From contig JABDPH010000430.1 in NCBI GenBank assembly GCA_013042925.1, forward strand, positions 1-5,976: DNA of 5,976 nt, read 5' to 3'. This DNA comes from Eudoraea sp. (GTDB lineage Bacteria > Bacteroidota > Bacteroidia > Flavobacteriales > Flavobacteriaceae). Position numbers and translations under genes: made by a program. Position 1 is the stretch's first letter; each line of letters starts with the position of its first letter. The notes beneath the pieces were generated by a model. That model was not told the origin of the DNA. It made no database searches and saw only the letters and a program-made list of their open reading frames with translations. Shown here one piece after another: positions 1 to 5,962 of the stretch.

Positions 1-1
1 T

Positions 2-580
2 TTAAAAGTTACACTTGCATTATTCTTATTTGTTTTTCTCTACGCACCTGTTTTTGGACAAGAAGTGGAAAATGAGCAACCACCCAAAGAGAAATGGAGT
101 CGTGCAAAAACAGCAGGTACTGTAACAGAAATAAATAAAGAATCGAGGGAAATCACACTCAAAGGACCTGATGGAGGACTTGTAACCCTTACTGCCAGTG
201 ACTCGGTAGAGCGGTTCGAGGAAATTGAGGTGGGTGATCAAATTACTTTTGAACACTATTCTTATATAAAGGCAGAGTTTCGTAAACCCACCGAGGAAGA
301 AGTTGCTGAGCCCTTAATGGTACTTGCCGAGGGAGGGAAAGCTCCGGAGGGAATGGATCCGGCAGCTGTTGTAGGGGCTGTGGTAAAAGCATTGGTCACC
401 GTTGAAATCCTAAATCGGCCAAACATGTTCGCAACTGTAAAAGGGCCAAGGGGAAACTATCTCACAATAGATATGGAAGATGAGGCCCTAATGCAAAAAT
501 TACATATTGGCCAACAGGTTATACTTACGTATGCGGAAGCAATGGCCATATCATTGAGTAAAATGGATTCAGCAAATTAA
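2..580 (+). CDS. Exported two-domain conserved hypothetical protein (5' end outside window)
   Basis: The reading frame is open from base 2 to the TAA at 578-580, giving 192 visible residues. The first 20 are a hydrophobic stretch ending APVFGQ, a signal-peptide core with cleavage probably between G19 and Q20. The true start therefore lies a few codons before the window, and the in-frame GTG at 65 lies after the cleavage site and is not the start. The mature part holds two copies of one roughly 58-residue beta-rich unit, at visible residues 38-95 and 131-188. Each has a T/V-V-E turn, a KGP-x-G loop (54-58 and 148-151), then a VGDQ/IGQQ turn (77-80, 169-172) and a Y-containing strand; the second ends in TYAEAMAISL. 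A linker rich in E, P, A and G joins them. It resembles a conserved periplasmic family of unknown function, also seen in Proteobacteria, with the motifs KGPrGN and tYtEAlAisl. The fold may be OB- or SH3-like, but that is inference. No catalytic residues or metal ligands stand out. It is followed by a terminator-like hairpin. Confidence 0.85.
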   Translation, partial: LKVTLALFLFVFLYAPVFGQEVENEQPPKEKWSRAKTAGTVTEINKESREITLKGPDGGLVTLTASDSVERFEEIEVGDQITFEHYSYIKAEFRKPTEEEVAEPLMVLAEGGKAPEGMDPAAVVGAVVKALVTVEILNRPNMFATVKGPRGNYLTIDMEDEALMQKLHIGQQVILTYAEAMAISLSKMDSAN

Positions 581-656
581 GCCACACTGGTATCGAGAGC
601 TAGGAGCGTACCTTGTTAACGGGTATTTATTCTCTTTTCAAAGGCTTATCGTATTT

Positions 657-712
657 AAAAAAGGGTTGAAAAAAATGTGAGCAAATCGTCATATTATTTT
701 CAACCTTTTTTT
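657..712 (+). terminator. Terminator-like hairpin after the two-domain protein gene
   Basis: Bases 657-672 pair with 697-712 over 16 positions: six A-T pairs, one G-T wobble (663/706), then GGTTGAAAA against TTTTCAACC. The loop is 24 bases (673-696). The 3' arm ends in seven T and the 5' arm begins with six A, so the structure could stop transcription from either direction. It begins 76 bases after the stop codon at 578-580. The stem has only five G-C pairs and the loop is long, so strength is uncertain. No minus-strand gene is present to need the reverse function. Confidence 0.6.
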
Positions 713-748
713 GGCCTTACCAATTTTTATTCACAGGCTTAGTTTTAC

Positions 749-830
749 CTATACCAACTGTGATTCGGAACATGTTTGGAATAGACTTTAAGCAGGGTTT
801 AAAGGGCATTATTTTTTATATTTGGTATAG
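749..830. repeat. Spaced 9-base inverted repeat upstream of the DUF4421 gene
   Basis: CTATACCAA at 749-757 is the exact reverse complement of TTGGTATAG at 822-830, with 64 bases between. The right arm overlaps the candidate -7 box at 817-824 and lies 16 bases before the ATG at 847, a position that would suit an operator. The core octamer recurs at 1811-1818, 1993-2000 (reverse) and 2695-2702. It may be coincidence in AT-rich DNA; no regulator is identifiable. Confidence 0.3.
817..824 (+). promoter_or_regulatory. Candidate Bacteroidota -7 box (TATATTTG) for the DUF4421 gene
   Basis: TATATTTG matches the Bacteroidota -7 consensus TAnnTTTG exactly. It lies 22 bases before the ATG at 847, so transcription would begin roughly 15 to 20 bases upstream of that codon. 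No clear TTTG -33 element is seen at the expected distance. The position argues for the ATG at 847 over the upstream GTG at 760. Confidence 0.4.
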
Positions 831-846
831 AAGAATCCTGAATCAA

Positions 847-1821
847 ATGCCTGGTTGCACAAAACTCCTTTTAATTTCATTCATTTGCTGCTGTTTTGGT
901 TTCTTGCAGGCGCAGGAACCCGCCTATATTCTGGATTACTCGGATAAGTTGCTTCTAAGACTTTACACAATATCCAAGGTTAATTCATTAACTATAGAAA
1001 ACAGATTGGAAGAGTTGGGTCTTGAACTGTTGCCCAATGGAAATACCAATTTAGGACTTGGGTTTAATTATAAAAAATTTGGGCTTGGGCTTGCATTCGG
1101 GTTGCCGCTTTCCGCAGAAAAGAAAAGAAAATTTGGTAAGACCCAACGGCTCGATATCCAAGGAAGTATGTATGGCAGAAAAATTGGTGCTGACGGTTTT
1201 TTGCAGTCATATCGCGGATACTACAATTCCAATCCCACTGATTTTATCGATTGGACCAGTGATGTCCTTCCTCAAATTAAGAGTATGCGGATACTCTCTT
1301 TAGGAGTAACGGGTTTTTACCTGTTTAATTCAGACAAATACTCTTATCGGGCAGCTTTTGTTCGAGATGAAATACAAAAGAAGAGTGCAGGAAGTTTCCT
1401 TTTGGGTCTTTTTGGTAATTATGACGAAGCAAGGACAGATGCTGGTTTTGTCCCACAGGAATTCCCGGATAGCCTTAGAACAAAGATCAATGTCAAAGGA
1501 TTTAAAAATCTAGCTATTGGATTTTCCGCAGGTTATGCCCATAATTTTGTTATAAAGGAAAAGTTTTTGCTGGGCTTAGCTATTATCCCTGGTTTTGGTT
1601 ATCAACGCGTAAGTATAACGGAATTAAATGGAAGTATTAGAAATGAAGATCAACCCGCCGGGCAAGTAATGGCAAGGATAGGATTAGGGTACGAATTTAA
1701 ACCATTTTATTTGGCCCTTACGGGATCGGCAAATTGGAGGAATATTGATTTCAGTCCTTATAATTTTAAATTGGCTACCGAACAATTCCGCTTTATTATA
1801 GGTAAACGTCTTGGTATATAG
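847..1821 (+). CDS. DUF4421 family protein, probable outer-membrane beta-barrel
   Basis: This 324-residue protein begins with a signal peptide (charged K6, hydrophobic core 7-20, likely cleavage between A22 and Q23). The rest matches my memory of the DUF4421 family of Bacteroidetes: YILDYSDKLLLRLYT (27-41), the LPNGNTNLGLGFNYK block (62-76), a GLGLAFGLP strand (79-87), FGKTQRLDIQGSMYGRK (96-112) and a YRGYY motif (122-126). Alternating hydrophobic and polar strands with many aromatics run to the end, and the last strand is EQFRFIIGKRLGI, as expected of an outer-membrane barrel. The family has no assigned function. The frame is open back to a GTG at 760, with an ATG at 772, but either start would put 25 to 29 residues before the signal peptide. 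I chose 847 because it gives a normal signal peptide and sits just downstream of a TAnnTTTG box. It has its own intergenic regions of 266 and 275 bases and is probably transcribed alone. Confidence 0.85.
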   Translation: MPGCTKLLLISFICCCFGFLQAQEPAYILDYSDKLLLRLYTISKVNSLTIENRLEELGLELLPNGNTNLGLGFNYKKFGLGLAFGLPLSAEKKRKFGKTQRLDIQGSMYGRKIGADGFLQSYRGYYNSNPTDFIDWTSDVLPQIKSMRILSLGVTGFYLFNSDKYSYRAAFVRDEIQKKSAGSFLLGLFGNYDEARTDAGFVPQEFPDSLRTKINVKGFKNLAIGFSAGYAHNFVIKEKFLLGLAIIPGFGYQRVSITELNGSIRNEDQPAGQVMARIGLGYEFKPFYLALTGSANWRNIDFSPYNFKLATEQFRFIIGKRLGI

Positions 1822-1966
1822 CCCATAGGAGTACTTTCTTGTTTTTAAAAGAAGAGAATTGGCAAGAGTTTTAAGTTATAGTTTTTAGTAGCTAATTACT
1901 AATAGGAAGATTACCCTACGACGTGTCTTAAAACGGAAGTTTCAGTATACTTTATTAAATAGATTC

Positions 1967-1993
1967 CCGATTTAAGAGCTCATTGGTTTTTTT
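1967..1993 (+). terminator. Weak hairpin plus T-run in the DUF4421 to DUF4239 gap
   Basis: CCGAT at 1967-1971 pairs with ATTGG at 1982-1986 (one G-T wobble), with a 10-base loop, followed directly by seven T at 1987-1993. The shape is terminator-like, but the stem is short and lies about 145 bases after the DUF4421 stop. The rest of the 275-base gap (1822-2096) holds a small AT palindrome, TTAGTA at 1885-1890 against TACTAA at 1897-1902, and no convincing gene. Confidence 0.25.
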
Positions 1994-2003
1994 ATACCAA
2001 CAC

Positions 2004-2034
2004 TTGAGGTTTTGACCCCCTTTATGTATCTTTC
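2004..2034 (+). promoter_or_regulatory. Possible promoter of the DUF4239 gene
   Basis: TTG at 2004-2006 and TATCTTTC at 2027-2034 are separated by 20 bases, close to the usual Bacteroidota -33/-7 spacing. The -7 box misses the consensus TAnnTTTG only at its last base. The predicted start of transcription would be near 2040, leaving a leader of about 55 bases. This is a weak match in AT-rich DNA. Confidence 0.25.
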
Positions 2035-2096
2035 TGAATTCAAACTATAAGTGCAACCAAGTTCGCTCCATCTATTAATGAATAAGATGAATTAAA

Positions 2097-2879
2097 ATGC
2101 CTGAATACATACAATCTCTGTCAATATTTTTGATATTTATTATAATTGCCTTGTTGAGTTTAGTGTCCTTTGAATTGGGATTTAGAATTAGCAAAAGCTT
2201 GCATATGAAAACAGATAATATGGAAGCTAAAACCATAGGACAAATATCGACGGGTTTGTTAGGTATGCTTGCTTTTGTTCTAGCTTTTACGTTTTCCATG
2301 GCTGCTTCTCAATATGAAAAGAGAAAGCAGATGGTTTTACAGGAGGCTAATGCCGTAGGCACTGCCTACTTGCGTGCAGATTTAATTGATGAACCTTTTG
2401 CAAATGATATAAAACAATTGCTGAAAGAATACGTCGAGACTCGGCTCAATGCTGTTAATAAAGAGAATACCTCGAAGAGTTTAGTAAGATCTATTGAAAT
2501 TCACCGTCTTTTATGGACGCAGGTAAGGACTGCTGCTAAAACACATCCTAATACCAATACAGCATTAATGGTGCAATCCGTGAATGAGGTAATTGATATG
2601 CATGAAAAACGAGTTACAGCAGGATTGCGCGATAAGATTCCCGCGAGTATTTGGCTGACCTTATTTGGCATTTCGGTAATGGCTATGTTAACCATTGGTA
2701 TAGAGCTAGGAATTAGTGGCTCACGAAGACTAATAGTAATCATACCAATGATGTTAGCTTTCGCGGCACTCACTACGCTCATAGTAGAATTGAATAGGCC
2801 ACAAGAGGGCATATTAAAAGTTGGGCAGGAGTCTATGATCTCACTACAAAAGTCAATTGAATTGAATTTGAATTTGTGA
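2097..2879 (+). CDS. DUF4239 / bestrophin-like domain inner-membrane protein
   Basis: This 260-residue protein has four predicted membrane helices, at about 5-28, 46-70, 182-205 and 211-231. The two pairs are separated by a charged, mostly helical region of about 110 residues. The conserved blocks recalled from the DUF4239 (bestrophin-like) family are present: LLGMLAFVLAFTFSMAASQYEKRK (54-77), VLQEANAVGTAYLRADLI (80-97), LLKEYVETR (108-116), a later NEVID (163-167), and the closing ELNRPQEGILKVGQESMISL (231-250), which corresponds to the usual D-L-D/N-R-P signature. The molecular function is not established; the bestrophin-like label suggests a channel-type membrane role but is not proof of anion conductance. 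The ATG at 2097 is chosen because later ATGs would remove the first helix, and it follows an A-rich leader. A five-codon frame at 2078-2095 ends one base before it. The next gene, an MscS-type channel, starts 148 bases downstream, which suggests a loose membrane-stress theme only. Confidence 0.85.
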   Translation: MPEYIQSLSIFLIFIIIALLSLVSFELGFRISKSLHMKTDNMEAKTIGQISTGLLGMLAFVLAFTFSMAASQYEKRKQMVLQEANAVGTAYLRADLIDEPFANDIKQLLKEYVETRLNAVNKENTSKSLVRSIEIHRLLWTQVRTAAKTHPNTNTALMVQSVNEVIDMHEKRVTAGLRDKIPASIWLTLFGISVMAMLTIGIELGISGSRRLIVIIPMMLAFAALTTLIVELNRPQEGILKVGQESMISLQKSIELNLNL

Positions 2880-2966
2880 TGAGGTGTATCCTTCCCCACA
2901 CTAATAGTATTGATCTTCACTGAATAATCTATTACTGAAAAAGAACTGTATGGACACAAAAACAAT

Positions 2967-2974
2967 TATATTTG
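2967..2974 (+). promoter_or_regulatory. Candidate -7 box (TATATTTG) for the MscS-family gene
   Basis: TATATTTG is an exact match to the Bacteroidota -7 consensus TAnnTTTG and is identical to the box before the DUF4421 gene. It lies 52 bases before the ATG at 3027. A weak -33 candidate (ACTG, 2945-2948) is 18 bases upstream. It suggests the channel gene has its own promoter and does not depend on read-through from the DUF4239 gene. Confidence 0.4.
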
Positions 2975-2995
2975 AAGGCATAGGTTTGTCGAACG

Positions 2996-3008
2996 CTAGT
3001 TATACTAG
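2996..3008. repeat. Short palindrome in the leader of the MscS-family gene
   Basis: CTAGT-TAT-ACTAG is a perfect 5-base inverted repeat with a 3-base centre. It lies between the candidate -7 box and the start codon, 18 bases before the ATG. It could be a small operator or an RNA hairpin near the ribosome site, or chance. Confidence 0.25.
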
Positions 3009-3026
3009 AATCTAAACATCCATAGG

Positions 3027-5519
3027 ATGCTGCGAATAATAAAGCAATACTTTAGTTTAATTCTATTTCTTACCTCACTTCATGTCTATTCCCAAGGGAT
3101 AGTACAGACAGGTACTGGAAGCGCTGTTGTAGATTCGGTACTGGCAAAAAAACCTGAGGCCTTTCCGGTAATCAATATCATAGAAGAAATAGGTGTTGCT
3201 AATGATGACATCAAAGAGATAGAGCAAAAAATGGAGCTCGAACAAAGTATAGCGCGAATTGATTCGCTCCTACCCGTATATACTGAGACCATTCAAGAAC
3301 GCAAAGTACAGGCAACTAATTTTTTAGGTAGATCTCCCAATATAGAGCAGGTAGATAATCAAATTAAATCGTGGAATAGATATCGCGATTTTTTTGAAAA
3401 TTTTCAAACTACCATCAACCTCTTTGCTGAACGGAATGCCTTACTTCGCGAGTCAATTGAGTATAATGAAAAAACATGGGAATTGACGTATCAGAATGCG
3501 GAGCAGAAGGAGGTTCCGGTGAATCTTCTGATAAACGTTAAATCTGTATGGGACAATTACAAAGAAATTGAAACCATTGTTACCGATAAGAATACTAAGT
3601 ATTTAAATCTACAGTCCCAAGTAAGTAGTCAAATTAATGTTATTGACGAAGTTATTGAAAGCTTAAAGTCATTGCGGTATTCTGAGGTCTATCAAATTTT
3701 ATATTTGCGAAACCAGCCCCTTTGGAAAACTTCTTTTAAGAGTTTCAGAGACACTGTTGAAAAAGAAGGCGATGAATCCATATCCCAAAACTTTACCGCA
3801 ATTCGGACGTATACAAGGGCCAAGGAAAACACCATTTATCTCTTTGTAATTGTAGTTGCACTTATATTTTTTGGGACTCGGGTTTTGAAAAAAAACTTGC
3901 TAAAAGACCAGTCAGGAAAGGTTGATGCAAATTTACAACGGGCAAAGGATATCATCTTAAAGGATACGTTCTTAGTGATTTTCTTCTTGGTGTTACTGTC
4001 GGCAAATTATATATTTATCAATACCCCAAAGCTCTGGTTCGATAGTATTCTTTTTCTAGTTCTTATAGGTGCTGCCTTTCTGGTTAGGCCATATATGACA
4101 GGGCGTTTTAGATATGTGCCCTACCTTGTTATTGCAATTTTTATATTGAATGTAGCAAAGACCTATTTATGGTTAACCCCAATTCAAAATCGTGTCTATT
4201 TACTGATTCAGACCTTTGTGTTTGTGGGAATTTTGGCTTATATAACATATCCATATAAAGTTACTAGCAAGTTAAACCTTAGCAGATTTGGTTCTCTATT
4301 AATTCGCTTAACGCCGGTTTTTTACCTAATACTTGTCATAGCCTTTATTTCGAATGTTTTAGGCTATACAAACCTAACTGAGGTCTGTATAAAGATTATT
4401 AATCAGGGTAGTGAATTAACGATTATCTTTTATGCTATCTTAATTATAGCGTATGGTCTGGCATTGGGCTTTATCAGTAATCATTATCGTCGTAAAATAG
4501 ATCTTAGCGCTCTTAGTAGAACGGGTTTAGAGTTGAAGGTAATGCGTGCCATTCGCATTGTGATTATGGCTTGCTGGCTGTATTATTTTTTAAACTTGGT
4601 AGATCTTTACCAACCACTTGTCTCAACATTTGATAATATACTTTCTATACCGTATAAGGTTGGCAGCGTAACATTTACGCTTGGTATGATCTTTGGATTT
4701 ATTGGTATCCTAGCCGCCTCGTTCCTTATCACAGGAATTATTTCGTTTTTGCTGGATGGCCAGGAGATTAAACTGAATTTTATTACGCTCCCAAAAGGCG
4801 TTCCTGCGGCAATCTCTTTGGTTATACGTTATTTTATTTTGGCCTTAGGATTTGTTTTGGCCATTTCAGCCTTGGGGATAGACCTAAGCAAGTTTAATCT
4901 ATTGGCTGGTGCTCTTGGATTGGGCATTGGATTTGGACTGCAAAACGTGGTCTCTAATTTTATATCCGGAATAATCCTGGTTTTTGAACGACCCATTTTA
5001 ACCGGTGATGTGGTTGAGGTAAATAGTTTACTTGGGATTGTTAGTAAAATAGGGGTTCGTTCTTCCCGAATAAGTACCTATGATGGTTCTGAGGTTGTGG
5101 TACCAAACAATAATCTGATTTCAAATGATTTGATCAACTGGACCCTTTCAAACAATATACGAAGGAATGAAATCTGGATCGGAGCTTCCTATGGCTCGGA
5201 CCCCAATCAGGTACTTGAAGTGCTATTGGATGTTGTGTCTGAAAATAAGATGGTTTTAAAAAATCCTGCACCTATGGCGCTCTTTGATAAGTTTGGTGAA
5301 AGCGCCCTTAGCTTCCGCTTGCTTTTTTGGGTGTATTTTAAGAACAGTTTAAAATCTAAAAGTGATGTATCGATTGCAATATATAACCGTTTTGAAGAGT
5401 TGGGCATAGAAATCCCCTTACCACAACGGGTGGTACGTTTATCAAAAAGCGACCAAAACCCTGATACGTTGTCTAATGATTTTATGTCTGGGGATTTACC
5501 ACCAAAGAATCCCGAATAA
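3027..5519 (+). CDS. Large MscS-superfamily mechanosensitive ion channel (MscK-like layout)
   Basis: This 830-residue inner-membrane channel is expected to open under membrane tension and release solutes during hypo-osmotic shock. Residues 1-22 are a signal peptide (hydrophobic core 9-19, cleavage probably before Q23). Residues about 50-265 are a charged periplasmic region likely to form coiled coils. Membrane helices follow at about 269-287, 313-331, 338-354, 363-382, 389-409, 422-447, 460-484, 507-527, 548-575 and 594-615, then the pore helix at 623-650. The pore carries the small-residue pattern LLAGALGLGIGFGLQN (625-640) followed by VSNFISGIILVFERP (642-656). Next come the beta-domain, with the motif YDGSEVVVPNNNLISN (685-700), and the C-terminal alpha/beta domain to about 805. 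The last 25 residues are polar and probably disordered. Aligned by eye, F636 falls where E. coli MscS has pore leucine L109, and N640 at hinge glycine G113; both are common in long MscS relatives. The helix number resembles E. coli MscK and MscM, but the periplasmic part is about half as long, so no gene symbol is given. It has its own candidate promoter. Confidence 0.93.
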   Translation: MLRIIKQYFSLILFLTSLHVYSQGIVQTGTGSAVVDSVLAKKPEAFPVINIIEEIGVANDDIKEIEQKMELEQSIARIDSLLPVYTETIQERKVQATNFLGRSPNIEQVDNQIKSWNRYRDFFENFQTTINLFAERNALLRESIEYNEKTWELTYQNAEQKEVPVNLLINVKSVWDNYKEIETIVTDKNTKYLNLQSQVSSQINVIDEVIESLKSLRYSEVYQILYLRNQPLWKTSFKSFRDTVEKEGDESISQNFTAIRTYTRAKENTIYLFVIVVALIFFGTRVLKKNLLKDQSGKVDANLQRAKDIILKDTFLVIFFLVLLSANYIFINTPKLWFDSILFLVLIGAAFLVRPYMTGRFRYVPYLVIAIFILNVAKTYLWLTPIQNRVYLLIQTFVFVGILAYITYPYKVTSKLNLSRFGSLLIRLTPVFYLILVIAFISNVLGYTNLTEVCIKIINQGSELTIIFYAILIIAYGLALGFISNHYRRKIDLSALSRTGLELKVMRAIRIVIMACWLYYFLNLVDLYQPLVSTFDNILSIPYKVGSVTFTLGMIFGFIGILAASFLITGIISFLLDGQEIKLNFITLPKGVPAAISLVIRYFILALGFVLAISALGIDLSKFNLLAGALGLGIGFGLQNVVSNFISGIILVFERPILTGDVVEVNSLLGIVSKIGVRSSRISTYDGSEVVVPNNNLISNDLINWTLSNNIRRNEIWIGASYGSDPNQVLEVLLDVVSENKMVLKNPAPMALFDKFGESALSFRLLFWVYFKNSLKSKSDVSIAIYNRFEELGIEIPLPQRVVRLSKSDQNPDTLSNDFMSGDLPPKNPE

Positions 5520-5703
5520 GCGAAGTGTATTGCAAAGGTTAGTGATTACAAGCCTGGATATATCGATAGCTAACCACAAAACACCTTACTGTTTAAAAAA
5601 TAGCACAGTAAACTCTTATTAAGACCATTGTAAACTTCTATATCAATTACAGGGCAACAATAAATGGGGCGACAAGAAAAGCGGATCATATTGAAATAAA
5701 CTA

Positions 5704-5737
5704 AAAAGAGCCCTATCAGTTAAGACAAGACTCTTTT
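5704..5737 (+). terminator. Possible terminator after the MscS-family gene
   Basis: AAAAGAG (5704-5710) and CTCTTTT (5731-5737) form a perfect 7-base stem with a 20-base loop. The four T that end the 3' arm belong to the stem, an arrangement often seen in AT-rich Bacteroidota terminators. It lies 184 bases after the channel stop codon. The stem is short and only moderately convincing. Confidence 0.3.
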
Positions 5738-5901
5738 ACGAGAACACTATATGAAAATGAAAAAAACTTATTTCGTTTTTATTACATAGTAAATGTAGAG
5801 TAGTAAAAGCATTCAAGAAAAGAAATGATGCGTAGCCAGTTAATATTGTGGTGAATGCATGCTTTTGTGTTTTTTAAATGGATTTTACAGTAATTTCTCA
5901 G

Positions 5902-5909
5902 TATGTTTG
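5902..5909 (+). promoter_or_regulatory. Candidate -7 box (TATGTTTG) for the gene starting at 5963
   Basis: TATGTTTG matches TAnnTTTG exactly and lies 53 bases before the ATG at 5963. No clear -33 TTTG is found at 19 to 21 bases upstream; a TTTTG at 5863-5867 is too far away. Spacing to the start codon is about the same as for the box before the channel gene (52 bases). Confidence 0.35.
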
Positions 5910-5962
5910 AATATTGATTTGCGCAACCACAGGCCATTTATTCATCTAAAAAGAAAAAAATC

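Larger units (their letters stand above)
5520..5962 (+). other. Intergenic region with two weak hairpins and no convincing gene
   Basis: These 443 bases are AT-rich and stop-rich in every frame I checked. TTACTGT at 5586-5592 pairs perfectly with ACAGTAA at 5605-5611 (12-base loop). AAAAGAG at 5704-5710 pairs with CTCTTTT at 5731-5737 (20-base loop), and its T-ending 3' arm makes it the better candidate for the end of the channel transcript. TACAT at 5783-5787 and ATGTA at 5793-5797 form a third small inverted repeat. An ATG at 5751 opens only 12 codons. No tRNA or recognisable riboswitch is seen. The region may hold the channel's 3' end, an untranslated leader for the next gene, or a small RNA. 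Confidence 0.4.

Noticed and set aside
65..67. GTG as the start of the first gene
   Set aside because: The frame is open to the window edge and encodes a clear signal peptide core before this codon, so the true start lies upstream of the window.
26..256. Minus-strand open frame of 76 codons opposite the first gene
   Set aside because: It lies opposite a well-supported signal peptide and domain, has a low-complexity product rich in F and C, and no start context or recognisable family.
1885..1902. Palindrome TTAGTA/TACTAA as a terminator of the DUF4421 gene
   Set aside because: The stem is six mostly A-T pairs without a T-run after it, so it is unlikely to stop transcription.
2501..2965. Minus-strand open frame of 154 codons over the 3' half of the DUF4239 gene
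   Set aside because: The plus-strand product has conserved family motifs over the same bases. The minus-strand product has no recognisable domain and appears to be an antisense shadow.
5207..5407. Minus-strand open frame of 66 codons inside the MscS domain
   Set aside because: It lies wholly within the conserved channel C-terminal domain, and its product is rich in S, K and L with no family features.
5751..5789. Short frame starting ATG-AAA-ATG-AAA-AAA that looks like the first codons of an exported protein
   Set aside because: It stops after 12 codons and the following bases have stops in quick succession, with no resumed frame that would indicate a frameshifted gene.
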